Positions 27,630 to 38,551 are shown, numbered from the stretch's first letter. The stretch: DNA of 64,000 bases from an uncultured Flavobacteriaceae bacterium (GCA_947500435.1 CANMRV010000005.1:124001-188000); one strand, 5' to 3'. Numbers and translations: made by a program. The notes: generated by a model from the sequence alone, not told the origin.

Positions 27630-30600
27630 TTGGTTTTGATACTAATATGTGTTTTGGGGACTATTATTCTCTCCTTGCCTATCGTTCAGACTCGTTTTGC
27701 CAAGTTTGCCACGAATTCTATAAATGATGAATTCGGAACAAATATTAATATTGATAAGCTTAAGGTTTCACTTATTTCATGGAATACGTCCTTGAAAGGT
27801 GTTTACATTGAAGATTATGAAAAAGACACCCTTTTTTATGTAAACGAACTCACCACATCCATATTAAACATTAGGAATTTAGCAAAAGGGAAACTTGAGT
27901 TTGGTGATATTGACATCGACGAGCTTGACTTTAAATTAAAAACCTACAAAGATTCTACAGGCACTAATTTAGAGGTTTTTATAGATAAGTTAGATGATGG
28001 TAAGCCACGTAAACCTGGTACGCCTCCCTTCTTTTTCTCCTCCTCAAATGTTGAGATAGCTAATAGTACTTTCAAGCTGCATGACGAAAATAGAGAGACC
28101 GTAGAGCTCTTGAATTTTAAAAATCTTAATATCTCTGCAGAAGATTTTCAGATTTTGGGCCCTGAAGTAACTACCGATATCAAAGCGATGTCCTTCCTCA
28201 GTCATCGAGGGCTTCAAGTAGATAAACTCTCCACAGGTTTTAAATATACTAAGCAACAAATGCGATTTGATTCATTGGGTATTTCCACTCCTGAATCTCA
28301 ATTGAAGGGCAATCTCGTTTTTAACTATGAGCGCAAGGACTTCAATGATTTTTTGAACAAAGTAAATCTTCAAGCGGATTTTACAGAATCGACCGTTGCT
28401 TTTGACGAAATAAATAAATTATATAGTCAATTTGGAAAAGGGAAGAAAGTAACTTTCTCCTCAAGAATCAATGGCGTTTTAAATGACTTGAATGCGGAAA
28501 AGCTCTTTGCCCAATCAGATAATACTGGTATCCGCGGAGATTTCAATTTCAAAAACCTCTTTAAAAAGGACAAATCATTTGTGATGGATGCTCAAATGAA
28601 GAATGTAACGACTAGTTACTATGAGCTTCGTTCGCTTCTCCCGAATATTTTAGGAACCCTGCCGACATCTTTTCAAAAGCTAGGTCAATTTACGGTTAGG
28701 GGGAATGCTGTAGTTTCAGAGACGGCAATTAATGCCAAGGTAAATTTGAATACCGCTGTCGGAAGTAGTTATGCAGATTTGGAACTCACGAATATAGATA
28801 ATATCGATAATGCTGAATACAAGGGATTCGTTTCTTTGATTGACTTCGACTTGGGCAGCTTTGTAGAACGTAAAAGTCTTGGTAAAACTACTTTTGATTT
28901 TAATGTTGAAGGCAAAGGGTTTTTACAAGAAAATTTGAATACGGAGATTATCGGGCAAGTTTATTCTGTTGATTTTAATGGTTACAAGTATCAAAATATA
29001 AAGGTTTCCGGAATTGTAAAAGATCAACTCTTTGATGGTACTTTGGCAGCGAACGACGAAAATTTGAAATTCAATTTTAAGGGATTAGCGGAATTCGGCT
29101 CCGGTAATAATAACTTCAATTTTATCGCCAATGTTGACTATGCTGATTTGAAAAAACTGAACTTTATAAATGATAGTGTGTCCATTTTTAAAGGAAATGT
29201 GAATATGGATATTACAGGTAGTTCCCTCGATAATATCGCGGGAGATGTCAAGTTCACCAAAACCAATTTTCAAAATAAGAACGATACCTACTACTTCGAA
29301 GATTTTAAGGTTTCATCGACATTTGAGGAAGACTCTACAAGAACTATTGACATCAATTCAACCGATATCATTACTGGTTACCTTAAGGGCAAATTTAAGG
29401 TTGAGGAATTAGGCAGGCTTGTGCAAAACTCTTTGGGTACGGTGTATACGAATTACCGGCCCTTTGAAATTTCTGAAGGACAAACCTTGGCTTTCAATTT
29501 CAAGATTTATAACAAAATTGTAGACGTGTTTTTTCCGGAAGTGAAGTTTGATCCCAATACATTTATCAAAGGAAATATAGTTGCTGATGAAGGTGATTTT
29601 AAACTTAATTTCAAATCACCAAGTATTTCTGCTTTCGGAACCGAGGCGGATCAAATTGAAATGAAAATCGACAATAAGAATCCCCTCTTCAATACTTTCG
29701 TTTCTGTTGGGGACCTTTCAACGCCGTATTATGACGTAAAGGATTTCAACCTAATAAATACCACTTTAAAAGACACTTTGTTTTTTAGAGCAGAATTTAG
29801 AGGAGGTAGTGAGTACAACGATAGCTATAATTTAAATTTTTACCACACATTCAATCAGCAGAACAAATCTGTTATCGGACTCAAAACATCTGATGTAAGC
29901 TTTAAGGGCAATACATGGGTGTTGAATAAGGATGGAGATACAAAGAACAAGGTTATTATAAACAGAACCTTAGATAGCATTTCGATTCAAGAAATTGTGA
30001 TGAATAATGCTGAAGAAGAGCAAATCAGGCTTCGTGGTACCTTAGCTGATTCTACGTCGAAAGACTTAAAGCTGCAATTTAAAATTGTTTCCTTAGATAA
30101 AATTGCTCCAGTCATTGATAGTCTTAATCTTGAAGGAGAAGTTAATGGTACTCTTAACATTTTTCAAAAGGATGGAATCTATTTGCCGTCTTCCAATTTA
30201 GGGATTGATGATTTCTCCATAAATGGAATACGATTAGGCGATTTGACTATGGGGATTGTGGGAAATAAAGATCTCACCGACTATGTCGTCAACACTCAAA
30301 TAACGGACAATGGTATTGAAAAGCTAGGTGTTGTAGGAAATATTAGCAATACAGGCGATATGCCCAAAGCGCAATTGTTAGCCAATTTTCGTGATTTTGA
30401 TTTAGAACCATTCAGTCCCTTAGGAGAAGGAATAATTGACAATATTAGAGGCGATTTGAATGGGAGCGTGCGTGTAAATGGAGCTATAGACAATCCGGAA
30501 ATTAATGGCTTGCTAACCTTGAATAATGCAGGAATTGCTGTGCCATATCTTAACGTCGATTATGGTTTTGCCCCTAATTCACGAGTCCGACTTACAGATC

Positions 30601-32066
30601 AAACCTTTGATTTTGAACAAATAGCATTGACTGATGTAGATGAAAAAACGCAAGCTACTATTGATGGAACTATTAAGCACTCTTATTTCAAAGATTGGTT
30701 ACTAGATTTAAATGTAGATACAAATAACGACCGTCTTCTAATTTTAAACACCGAATACGATGAGGAAGAACTCTATTATGGTAAAGGGTTTTTAGATGGA
30801 ACCGGAAGAATTTTCGGACCCACCAAAGCACTCACTATAGAGGTTAACGGTGAAACGGCTCGTGGTACTTCACTCAATATTCCGCTGAGTGATGTAGCTA
30901 CATTAGGCGACTATTCCTTCATTAATTTTATAGATAAGAAGAATAGAGTAGCTTTTGAAGAGCAAAGAGTTTTGAATGATGTAGAGGGTTTAGAGCTTGA
31001 ATTTGATTTAGCGGTTACTCCCGAAGCAGAAGTGTCAATTGTAACCGATGTCAAAACAGGAAGTACACTTAAAGGTACAGGTGAGGGAATTATATTGATG
31101 CAAATTAACACTAGGGGCAAGTTTTACATGTTTGGAGATTTTGTAGTTGTGACTGGCGAATACAACTATAAGTTCGGAGGTATTATTGATAAGAAATTTA
31201 AAGTGAAACCGGGTGGTACTATAGTTTGGGAACAGGACCCTTTGGCAGCTCTTTTAAACATGGAAGCCGTTTACAATTTGAATGCTAACCCTGGACCTTT
31301 ATTAGAAAACCCAGGTTATTCAAGAGGTATATCAACTGACGTTGTAATTAAACTTACAGGTGAGCTTGAAAGCCCTGATATTGGTTTTGATATAGAATTT
31401 CCAGGGTCGAATTCTATTGTTCAATCGGAGTTGGAGTATCAATTACAAGATCCAACAAAAAAGGAAAGAAACGCTATTTTCTTGCTCGCTCAAGGTTCGT
31501 TCGTCAACGATGGTGGTGCAAATTATGGGCAAGCGATTACGGGAAATATAACACAATCGGTTACTAGTATGTTGAATCAGTTATTAAGTTCCAATGACGA
31601 CAAGTTTAAATTTGGAGTTGATTTTCAACAAGGTGTGCGTGATAGGGCGGCGGCAATTGATACTGATAGCAGATTAGGGGTTACCGTATCCACCCAACTT
31701 AGTGATCGAGTATTGATTAACGGCAAGGTAGGTGTGCCCGTTGGTGGAACCAGTGAAACTATAGTTGCGGGGGATGTTGAAGTACAACTTTTGTTGAATG
31801 AAGAAGGTACTTTAAGTGCTAAGTTTTTTAGTAGACAAGGAGATGTCCAAGAGTATTTGGCGGACCAGTTAGGTTCCTCTACTCAAGGGGTTGGACTTTC
31901 GTATGAAGTTGATTTTGATAATTTTAAGGAGCTTTGGCGAAAGGTCTTTAAAAAAGGCAAAGAAGAACCAAAAAAGGAGGTTGAAAAACCTAAAGCCGAA
32001 CCCGTATCTGTAATGGGTAACGATAGTCTTGTTCGTTTCTATACCAAGACCAAAGATTTACGTTAG
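27630..32066 (+). CDS. tamB: TamB/YtfN-like translocation and assembly protein
   Basis: A protein of about 1478 residues, the AsmA/TamB-type bridge that spans the periplasm and is thought to move phospholipids or help outer-membrane assembly. A single N-terminal membrane helix (VLILICVLGTIILSLPIV) is followed by long, regular beta-rich repeats with hydrophobic/polar alternation. A C-terminal TamB (DUF490) domain occupies about 1060-1440, with FGGIIDKKFKVKPGGTIVWE and LNQLLSSNDDKFKFGVDF visible. The start is uncertain: no ATG is available between the upstream stop (27561) and the helix. I use TTG at 27630, but CTG at 27603 or ATT at 27618 would keep the basic residues RKILIRT that normally precede such a helix. 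The tail is Lys/Glu-rich. Divergent from tsaD. Confidence 0.9.
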   Translation: MVLILICVLGTIILSLPIVQTRFAKFATNSINDEFGTNINIDKLKVSLISWNTSLKGVYIEDYEKDTLFYVNELTTSILNIRNLAKGKLEFGDIDIDELDFKLKTYKDSTGTNLEVFIDKLDDGKPRKPGTPPFFFSSSNVEIANSTFKLHDENRETVELLNFKNLNISAEDFQILGPEVTTDIKAMSFLSHRGLQVDKLSTGFKYTKQQMRFDSLGISTPESQLKGNLVFNYERKDFNDFLNKVNLQADFTESTVAFDEINKLYSQFGKGKKVTFSSRINGVLNDLNAEKLFAQSDNTGIRGDFNFKNLFKKDKSFVMDAQMKNVTTSYYELRSLLPNILGTLPTSFQKLGQFTVRGNAVVSETAINAKVNLNTAVGSSYADLELTNIDNIDNAEYKGFVSLIDFDLGSFVERKSLGKTTFDFNVEGKGFLQENLNTEIIGQVYSVDFNGYKYQNIKVSGIVKDQLFDGTLAANDENLKFNFKGLAEFGSGNNNFNFIANVDYADLKKLNFINDSVSIFKGNVNMDITGSSLDNIAGDVKFTKTNFQNKNDTYYFEDFKVSSTFEEDSTRTIDINSTDIITGYLKGKFKVEELGRLVQNSLGTVYTNYRPFEISEGQTLAFNFKIYNKIVDVFFPEVKFDPNTFIKGNIVADEGDFKLNFKSPSISAFGTEADQIEMKIDNKNPLFNTFVSVGDLSTPYYDVKDFNLINTTLKDTLFFRAEFRGGSEYNDSYNLNFYHTFNQQNKSVIGLKTSDVSFKGNTWVLNKDGDTKNKVIINRTLDSISIQEIVMNNAEEEQIRLRGTLADSTSKDLKLQFKIVSLDKIAPVIDSLNLEGEVNGTLNIFQKDGIYLPSSNLGIDDFSINGIRLGDLTMGIVGNKDLTDYVVNTQITDNGIEKLGVVGNISNTGDMPKAQLLANFRDFDLEPFSPLGEGIIDNIRGDLNGSVRVNGAIDNPEINGLLTLNNAGIAVPYLNVDYGFAPNSRVRLTDQTFDFEQIALTDVDEKTQATIDGTIKHSYFKDWLLDLNVDTNNDRLLILNTEYDEEELYYGKGFLDGTGRIFGPTKALTIEVNGETARGTSLNIPLSDVATLGDYSFINFIDKKNRVAFEEQRVLNDVEGLELEFDLAVTPEAEVSIVTDVKTGSTLKGTGEGIILMQINTRGKFYMFGDFVVVTGEYNYKFGGIIDKKFKVKPGGTIVWEQDPLAALLNMEAVYNLNANPGPLLENPGYSRGISTDVVIKLTGELESPDIGFDIEFPGSNSIVQSELEYQLQDPTKKERNAIFLLAQGSFVNDGGANYGQAITGNITQSVTSMLNQLLSSNDDKFKFGVDFQQGVRDRAAAIDTDSRLGVTVSTQLSDRVLINGKVGVPVGGTSETIVAGDVEVQLLLNEEGTLSAKFFSRQGDVQEYLADQLGSSTQGVGLSYEVDFDNFKELWRKVFKKGKEEPKKEVEKPKAEPVSVMGNDSLVRFYTKTKDLR

Positions 32067-32223
32067 GTTTACTACAAAAATCGACCTATAAGTTGTATTC
32101 CGAACAACTTAGGTGTTATCGAGCACACGAAAACGTTTTAGTAGCAAAATGAATGTAAATTAAGGGCTCTTAAGGTTCTTTAATTCGAATAAGTTTGCTA
32201 ATTTCGTTGGCTTAATTTTTTTC

Positions 32224-33210
32224 ATGGCTTCAGAGATAAGAAAGATTGGTGTTTTTACTTCAGGAGGTGATTCTCCTGGGATGAATGCCGCTATTAGAGC
32301 GGTAGTTAGAACATGTGCTTTTTTGAAAATAGACTGTGTTGGTATTTATCGCGGTTACCAGGGAATGATTGAAGGAGATTTCAAACCTATGGATGCCCGT
32401 AGCGTAAATAATATTATCAACAAAGGCGGAACTATTTTAAAATCGGCTAGGTGTCAAGATTTTCGAACTGCTGAAGGACGAAAAAAGGCATATGAACAAT
32501 TAACGGCTGAAGGAATTGATGCGTTTGTAGTTATTGGAGGTGACGGAAGTTTTACGGGTGCAATGATTTTTAACCAAGAGTACGGCTTTCCTGTTATAGG
32601 TATCCCCGGAACAATTGATAATGATATTTTTGGCACATCAAATACCTTAGGTTTTGATACCGCTTGTAATACAGTTGTTGAGATAATTGACAAAATTAGA
32701 GATACTGCTAGTTCACACAATCGATTGTTTTTTGTGGAGGTAATGGGTAGGGATGTTGGTCATATTGCACTGAACGTTGGTGTTGGGGCTGGAGCCGAGG
32801 AAATCTTGATTCCAGAAGAGGATTTAGGACTTGAACGTCTAGTAGAGTCTTTAAAAAGAAGTAAAAAATCTGGAAAGTCCTCCAGTATTGTAGTAGTTGC
32901 TGAGGGAGATAAAATTGGAAAAAGCGTCTTTGAGCTAAAAGATTATGTAGAAGAACATTTGCCTATTTACGATGTCAGGGTATCTGTTTTGGGACACTTA
33001 CAGCGAGGTGGCTCCCCTTCTTGTTTTGATCGAGTATTGGCAAGTCGGATGGGAGTTAAAGCAGTGGAGAGCTTATTGGAAGGGAAAACTAATCTTATGG
33101 TAGGTATTCAGAACAACGAATTAACTTTAACACCAATCAGCAAAGCTATAAAAGGACATACAAAAATTGATAGTGAGCTCATACGAGTTTCAGATATAAT
33201 GACAACATAA
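32224..33210 (+). CDS. pfkA: ATP-dependent 6-phosphofructokinase
   Basis: A 328-residue glycolytic enzyme, fructose-6-phosphate + ATP to fructose-1,6-bisphosphate. The family motifs are intact: GVFTSGGDSPGMNAAIR, GGDGS at 105-109, PGTIDND with the catalytic base Asp132, VEVMGRDVGHIA and GHLQRGGSPSCFDR. Gly108 (rather than Asp) in GGDGS marks the ATP-using type, as opposed to the pyrophosphate-dependent one. The length is standard for the bacterial PfkA group. It starts at ATG 32224 after a 157-base gap behind tamB and ends 26 bases before gapA, with which it forms a glycolytic operon. Confidence 0.97.
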   Translation: MASEIRKIGVFTSGGDSPGMNAAIRAVVRTCAFLKIDCVGIYRGYQGMIEGDFKPMDARSVNNIINKGGTILKSARCQDFRTAEGRKKAYEQLTAEGIDAFVVIGGDGSFTGAMIFNQEYGFPVIGIPGTIDNDIFGTSNTLGFDTACNTVVEIIDKIRDTASSHNRLFFVEVMGRDVGHIALNVGVGAGAEEILIPEEDLGLERLVESLKRSKKSGKSSSIVVVAEGDKIGKSVFELKDYVEEHLPIYDVRVSVLGHLQRGGSPSCFDRVLASRMGVKAVESLLEGKTNLMVGIQNNELTLTPISKAIKGHTKIDSELIRVSDIMTT

Positions 33211-33215
33211 TTTAA

Positions 33216-34238
<1,023 letters not shown>

Positions 34239-34254
34239 GCAAAAGCATATATTT

Positions 34255-34307
34255 ATGGTATCCTGAAGATTGGTGGGTTTACACTTGTTTTCAGGATACT
34301 ATTTTTA
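34255..34307 (+). terminator. Intrinsic terminator after gapA
   Basis: The arms at 34255-34267 (ATGGTATCCTGAA) and 34290-34302 (TTCAGGATACTAT) pair over thirteen bases with one G-T wobble, around a 22-base loop, followed by four T. It ends the pfkA-gapA unit just 12 bases before the next start. Confidence 0.75.
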
Positions 34308-34318
34308 AAAATAACCCT

Positions 34319-35170
34319 ATGATATTGATTGTTGATAGTGGAGCAACCAAAGCGGACTGGATTGCCCTTGATGAAAAAGGAGAACAATTGTTCCTTACTC
34401 AAACCTTAGGGTTAAGCCCAGAGGTTTTGACCAAAGCGGTGATTGAAGATCGTTTGGCCAACAATTTTGAACTGTCAAAGAACAAAGAAAAGGTCACACG
34501 TCTTTATTTCTATGGAGCTGGCTGTGGAACGGATAGAATGAAAAAATTTTTAAAAGAGATTTTTTCTGATTTCTTTCCAAATGCCAAAGCTGAGGTAAAG
34601 GAAGATACTTACGCTGCTATCTTTTCAACGACCAAAATAGGTCACCAAGGTATTGTTTGTATTCTTGGTACTGGATCAAATTGTAGTTACTATGATGGAC
34701 ATCAACTTTTTCAAAAAGTTACATCATTAGGTTATATTCCCATGGATGATGGTAGTGGTAATTTCTTCGGTAGAAAATTGATTCGCGATTATTACTTCCA
34801 TAAAATGCCACAAGATTTAGCAATGAAATTCGCTAAGGGATATGACTTGGATGCCGATGTTATCAAAGAAAACCTATACAAACAGCCAAACCCAAATACT
34901 TATTTGGCAACTTTTGCCCGATTTTTAGTCGAAAATAAAGAACATCCATATTGCAAAGGGGTAATTGACAAAGGCTTTCAGCAGTTTGTAAACAATTACA
35001 TTATGCAGTTCGAATTGGCTACCAAGGTGCCTATCAACTTTGTAGGAAGCATTGCGCATTATCTTAAAGAAGAACTGATAACGGTTCTAAAGCGAAACGA
35101 TCTTATTGTTGGTGTTATTCGTCAAAGACCCATCGAAGGGCTGGTTGAATTTCATAGGGAGACTATATAG
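34319..35170 (+). CDS. BadF/BadG/BcrA/BcrD-family ATPase, N-acetylglucosamine kinase-like
   Basis: A 283-residue ASKHA-fold sugar kinase-type protein. The phosphate-1 motif DSGATKADW is at the N-terminus, the adenosine/phosphate-2 motif ILGTGSNCSYYDG is near residue 115, and MDDGSGNFFGRKLI follows, as in eukaryotic-type GlcNAc kinases. The C-terminal FVGSIAHYLKEEL is the family adenosine motif. The substrate is likely GlcNAc, MurNAc or another hexosamine, which would suit the amidase and NagZ-like genes further right, but that link is inference. It begins only 12 bases after the gapA terminator, so partial read-through is possible. Convergent with ridA. Confidence 0.82.
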   Translation: MILIVDSGATKADWIALDEKGEQLFLTQTLGLSPEVLTKAVIEDRLANNFELSKNKEKVTRLYFYGAGCGTDRMKKFLKEIFSDFFPNAKAEVKEDTYAAIFSTTKIGHQGIVCILGTGSNCSYYDGHQLFQKVTSLGYIPMDDGSGNFFGRKLIRDYYFHKMPQDLAMKFAKGYDLDADVIKENLYKQPNPNTYLATFARFLVENKEHPYCKGVIDKGFQQFVNNYIMQFELATKVPINFVGSIAHYLKEELITVLKRNDLIVGVIRQRPIEGLVEFHRETI

Positions 35171-35247
35171 TTTTGAGAGGATAGGAGCATTTTCTTCCCT
35201 AAATCGCAGCAGTGCGCTGGTTTGTAACTTTATTTGGCAACTGTTAA

Positions 35248-35628
35248 CTATTTTACCGCAATCATTGAAATTTCTACATTAACAAACTTAGGTAAGTTTG
35301 CGACCTCTACGGTTTCCCTAGCAGGTGCTGTTTCAGCATTGAAATAAGCACCATATACTTCGTTTACTTCAGAGAATTGGTTCATGTCTGCTAAGAAGAT
35401 AGAAGACTTTACTACATGCTCAAAACCCATATCTGCTTCAATAAGAATTGCTTTGAGATTTTGCATGCATTGTTTAGCCTCCATTTTAATATCTCCTTCT
35501 ATTAAATTTCCTGTTGCCGCATCCATAGGAATCTGTCCAGAAATGTATAGGGTATTCCCACTTAAAACAGCTTGATTATAAGGCCCTATAGGAGCAGGGG
35601 CATTCGAAGTATTTATTATTTTTTTCAT
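35248..35628 (-). CDS. ridA: RidA family reactive-intermediate deaminase
   Basis: A 126-residue YjgF/YER057c/UK114 protein that hydrolyses 2-aminoacrylate and other enamine or imine intermediates in the cytosol. NAPAPIGPYNQAV, YISGQIPMD, the substrate Arg in PARETVEV and the ending NVEISMIAV are classic. I set the start at 35628 (MKKIINTSNAPA). A longer frame beginning at 35649 adds seven residues that come only from a hairpin repeat in the leader and is unlikely. The gene is convergent with the BadF kinase and sits downstream of lptD on the same strand, separated by that repeat. Confidence 0.95.
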   Translation of the reverse strand: MKKIINTSNAPAPIGPYNQAVLSGNTLYISGQIPMDAATGNLIEGDIKMEAKQCMQNLKAILIEADMGFEHVVKSSIFLADMNQFSEVNEVYGAYFNAETAPARETVEVANLPKFVNVEISMIAVK

Positions 35629-35636
35629 AGAAAATG

Positions 35637-35693
35637 TTTTTATTGTCATTCCTGCGCCAGTGTTGAACTCGTTTCAGTAAAGGCAGGAATCTA
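35637..35693. repeat. Dispersed palindromic repeat, long form, upstream of ridA
   Basis: TTATTGTCATTCCTGCG on the left and GGCAGGAATCT on the right make an outer stem, with an inner imperfect stem around TTGAAC and GTTTCAG. The ends match the copy at 58141-58171, which has only a two-base centre. Both copies start about ten bases upstream of a minus-strand gene start. Confidence 0.6.
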
Positions 35694-35742
35694 TATTTTA
35701 TTTATAAGATTGAATCTTCAAACACACAGTTCCAACAATGCA

Positions 35743-38496
35743 TTATCTAATTCTAGGCGGCTGACTTCTGTTCTCCCACTTCAAGTCCTTCAAAATATTC
35801 GAAGTTATCCCAATAAAGAAATCCCATCGACGATATTGCCCGAAAGGCGTCCAATTAAACCTCAAATTGAAACTACCAAGTTTTCGTTCAAGTCGCAATT
35901 GTGTTAATGTAAAGCCTTTTCCTTTGAAATCATATCCTGTTGACCCACCAACTTTCCATCTAGGAGTTAATTGAATATTCCCTCTAACCATTAGCGAATG
36001 ACTCCCAAATTCATTCTGCCGGGCAGAATTATTATACGTTGCCGAATAGGCCAGATTGAAATCCCAAGGAATTTTAGTGCTAAAAATAGGATTTTCTATA
36101 TCCTGATCCTTTCGTTTATCCTCGTCATAAATGGGGTTTCCAAATTCATCTACTTTTTCAAAAGGACTATTAATCTCATCTTGGGCAGAATAATCATATT
36201 GACCGGCCTCTTCTTCTTGTTCCTCTCCATCCTCTTCTTCCTCGTCTTTTTTACCAAACATTTCGCTGTCAATGCGATACCCAATATTGATATTGGCTCG
36301 TGTTAGGCGCAATAAACTACCTCCATTATCAATATTAAAGGTATTGATTCGCCTACCGTTATTATCAATTGCGTAAGGGTCTAAACCAGCGGAAAAGTTT
36401 ATAGACATCTTATTATCTAAAATATTAGTACCCCCATTCACACTTAAAGGACTTAATTTTAATGAATCTGCTTCAAGGTTATAACCTGTCGATATATTGA
36501 AGTTGCTTAAAATTGGCACCTTCTTTGGTTCAGTTATAGTGGAGTCCTTATCGCGCACTTTGGCTTCTAAGGTGTTGGCTAAAGAAAAACTTAAACTATT
36601 TGATTTACCCAAACGAGGTGCACCATTTAAAGTTCCTTCAAATCTGCTAAACTGCACCACCTCGCCATTTTCTCCAATATATTCATCATAAAATTGGTCG
36701 AAGGAAGGTGCATAACCATAACTAATTGATGGTCGCATGACATGACGAATGGCTTGTATCCTTTTTTCATCACCAAATCTAAACGTACCGTAAATAGTAG
36801 TCCCAATACTTGTATTAAAGTTATACGTATTGAATCGGTCAAAACCCGCAATGGTATCTCTCACTACTGTTCCTCTTTGGGTTGGATCTTCGGCTTCAAC
36901 AAATCTTTGGTTGAAAGTTTCTGCTGTCCATACATCTTCATAGTTACCACCCATACTTACACTTAGGTACTTAAGTAGCTTGAAATTGGTGCTTATCGGA
37001 ATGCGATGCCTAGCTCCGAACCTAGCGTTTTCAAACATAGCTCCTGTCAAAAAGTCTTCATCATTGGTAGTCAACGAGTACCTTGCATTAACATCATATT
37101 GTAAATTGATGTTCTGAAAAACTCCTTTTTTGATCCCCTCTCTTTTTACAAAAGGGAAAATTCGTTCCATGCTGGCTTGAAAGGTCGGCAAGGTCATTTG
37201 AATATTATCCTTACCATCGTCTGTTGACCCGGGAGAGGTGTCCTGACTATGTGTAGCAGTTAAACTCATATTTATCGATGGGTAGGCGGGGAGCGTCTTT
37301 GAGTATGAAATAGAAGAAGAGTTGTTATTCCGTAATAAATTTGAGCTGCTCACCCTGCCCAGTGAGTTTTGAAAAAACTGACTACTACCTAAGTTGACGG
37401 AAGCAGAAAATCTCGAATTGGGGCTGGCTTTAGTATCTTGAGAATGAGATATTTGAATGTTGTAATTTGAACTTCGGCTAAAATCGCTGAATCCTTTTTG
37501 ACTAGTGACCAGGTTTTGATAGGTAACATTGATATTTCCTCGATATTTGTATCGTTTTACGTAGTTCGAGCGCGACCGAAACCCCCAACTTCCATTGGTA
37601 TAAAAATCTCCTGTAAGTTCAATATCCACATTATCACCAATAGGAAGATAATATCCACCCCCTTGTAAAAAATACCCCCTATTTGGATCGTTACCTATAG
37701 AAGGCATTAAAAGTCCCGCAGTTCTTCCAACACTAAGTGGGAAATACGCAAAAGGCAATCCGATAGGAGTTGGTACATCGGCGATATAAATGTTGCTCAA
37801 ACCAGCAATAACTTTTTTGCCCGGAACCAATTTCGCTTTTCGAACCCTTATGTAATAATCTGGATTGATTGTGTCTTCAGCAGTGGTTATTTTGGCCTCA
37901 TTCATAAAATAGACCGAATCGTTCTCTTTTTTTGTGATTTCAGCGTACACCTTCATGGCATCACTACCAATCTGCCCTGCGCCTGCCTGTTGCTCAGTTC
38001 TTGAATTAAATATCAAGGCTTTTTGGGTATCAAAATTAAATCGAATGGAATCGGGTATAACCACTTGATCTCCTTGCTTGAAATAGGGGAGTTGTGAATA
38101 AACCCCTAAAGAATCCTTAATACGGCCCGCGTAAACTTCATTGTTTACATAATCCATAATAATTATTCCTGCTTTTAGTTCGGTATCTTGATAGTATATT
38201 TCTGCTTCATTGTAGAGGTATATTTTTTGATTTTTTTGGCTTAAAATAATAGAATCTTTTGCCTTATACTGAATCTTGTCAAGCAGCAGGGGAGATGTTC
38301 CATTTGCAGTACCCAATTGAAGAGAATCGTTTAGAACAGTATCTTTTTTTACTGGTACAGGAAAGAGCGGGGCCATAATCGTGTCCTTCTCCGCTTTAAT
38401 AGGTAAACTGATTATTTTATCCTCTTGAGCTAGCCCAGAAAGCGTACCAATCAAAAGTAGGAGGAGGAAAAGTAAATGATGTTTATTTGATTGCAA
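35743..38496 (-). CDS. lptD: LptD-like LPS-assembly outer-membrane protein
   Basis: A 917-residue outer-membrane protein that with LptE places lipopolysaccharide in the outer leaflet. A signal peptide (HHLLFLLLLLIGTLSGLAQ) is followed by an OstA/LptA-like periplasmic beta-jellyroll (about 80-220) and a long beta-barrel with a C-terminus ending in Arg after FFIGITSNILKDLKWE. The size fits the Bacteroidota group annotated as putative LptD. The start is TTG; no ATG lies between the upstream stop (38530) and the signal peptide. An acidic low-complexity insert (KKDEEEEDGEEQEEEAG) stands near residue 755, probably an extracellular or periplasmic loop. Divergent from the amidase at 38628. Confidence 0.87.
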   Translation of the reverse strand: MQSNKHHLLFLLLLLIGTLSGLAQEDKIISLPIKAEKDTIMAPLFPVPVKKDTVLNDSLQLGTANGTSPLLLDKIQYKAKDSIILSQKNQKIYLYNEAEIYYQDTELKAGIIIMDYVNNEVYAGRIKDSLGVYSQLPYFKQGDQVVIPDSIRFNFDTQKALIFNSRTEQQAGAGQIGSDAMKVYAEITKKENDSVYFMNEAKITTAEDTINPDYYIRVRKAKLVPGKKVIAGLSNIYIADVPTPIGLPFAYFPLSVGRTAGLLMPSIGNDPNRGYFLQGGGYYLPIGDNVDIELTGDFYTNGSWGFRSRSNYVKRYKYRGNINVTYQNLVTSQKGFSDFSRSSNYNIQISHSQDTKASPNSRFSASVNLGSSQFFQNSLGRVSSSNLLRNNNSSSISYSKTLPAYPSINMSLTATHSQDTSPGSTDDGKDNIQMTLPTFQASMERIFPFVKREGIKKGVFQNINLQYDVNARYSLTTNDEDFLTGAMFENARFGARHRIPISTNFKLLKYLSVSMGGNYEDVWTAETFNQRFVEAEDPTQRGTVVRDTIAGFDRFNTYNFNTSIGTTIYGTFRFGDEKRIQAIRHVMRPSISYGYAPSFDQFYDEYIGENGEVVQFSRFEGTLNGAPRLGKSNSLSFSLANTLEAKVRDKDSTITEPKKVPILSNFNISTGYNLEADSLKLSPLSVNGGTNILDNKMSINFSAGLDPYAIDNNGRRINTFNIDNGGSLLRLTRANINIGYRIDSEMFGKKDEEEEDGEEQEEEAGQYDYSAQDEINSPFEKVDEFGNPIYDEDKRKDQDIENPIFSTKIPWDFNLAYSATYNNSARQNEFGSHSLMVRGNIQLTPRWKVGGSTGYDFKGKGFTLTQLRLERKLGSFNLRFNWTPFGQYRRWDFFIGITSNILKDLKWENRSQPPRIR

Positions 38497-38543
38497 GGCT
38501 ATATATCCTATTTTTGTAAAGGTTTGGCTTCACTTTAGGAGGT

Positions 38544-38551
38544 CAAACTTA
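38544..38551 (-). promoter_or_regulatory. Possible -7 element for lptD
   Basis: The minus strand reads TAAGTTTG, an exact TAnnTTTG match, placed to start transcription about 40 bases before the TTG start of lptD. No TTG occurs at the expected -33 spacing, so confidence is limited. Confidence 0.35.

Noticed and set aside
32084..32113. Hairpin AAGTTGT/ACAACTT after tamB as a terminator
   Set aside because: Followed by no T run on the plus strand, and the stem has a bulge.
35629..35649. Seven-residue extension of RidA
   Set aside because: These codons come from the palindromic repeat in the leader; the family begins at MKKIIN.
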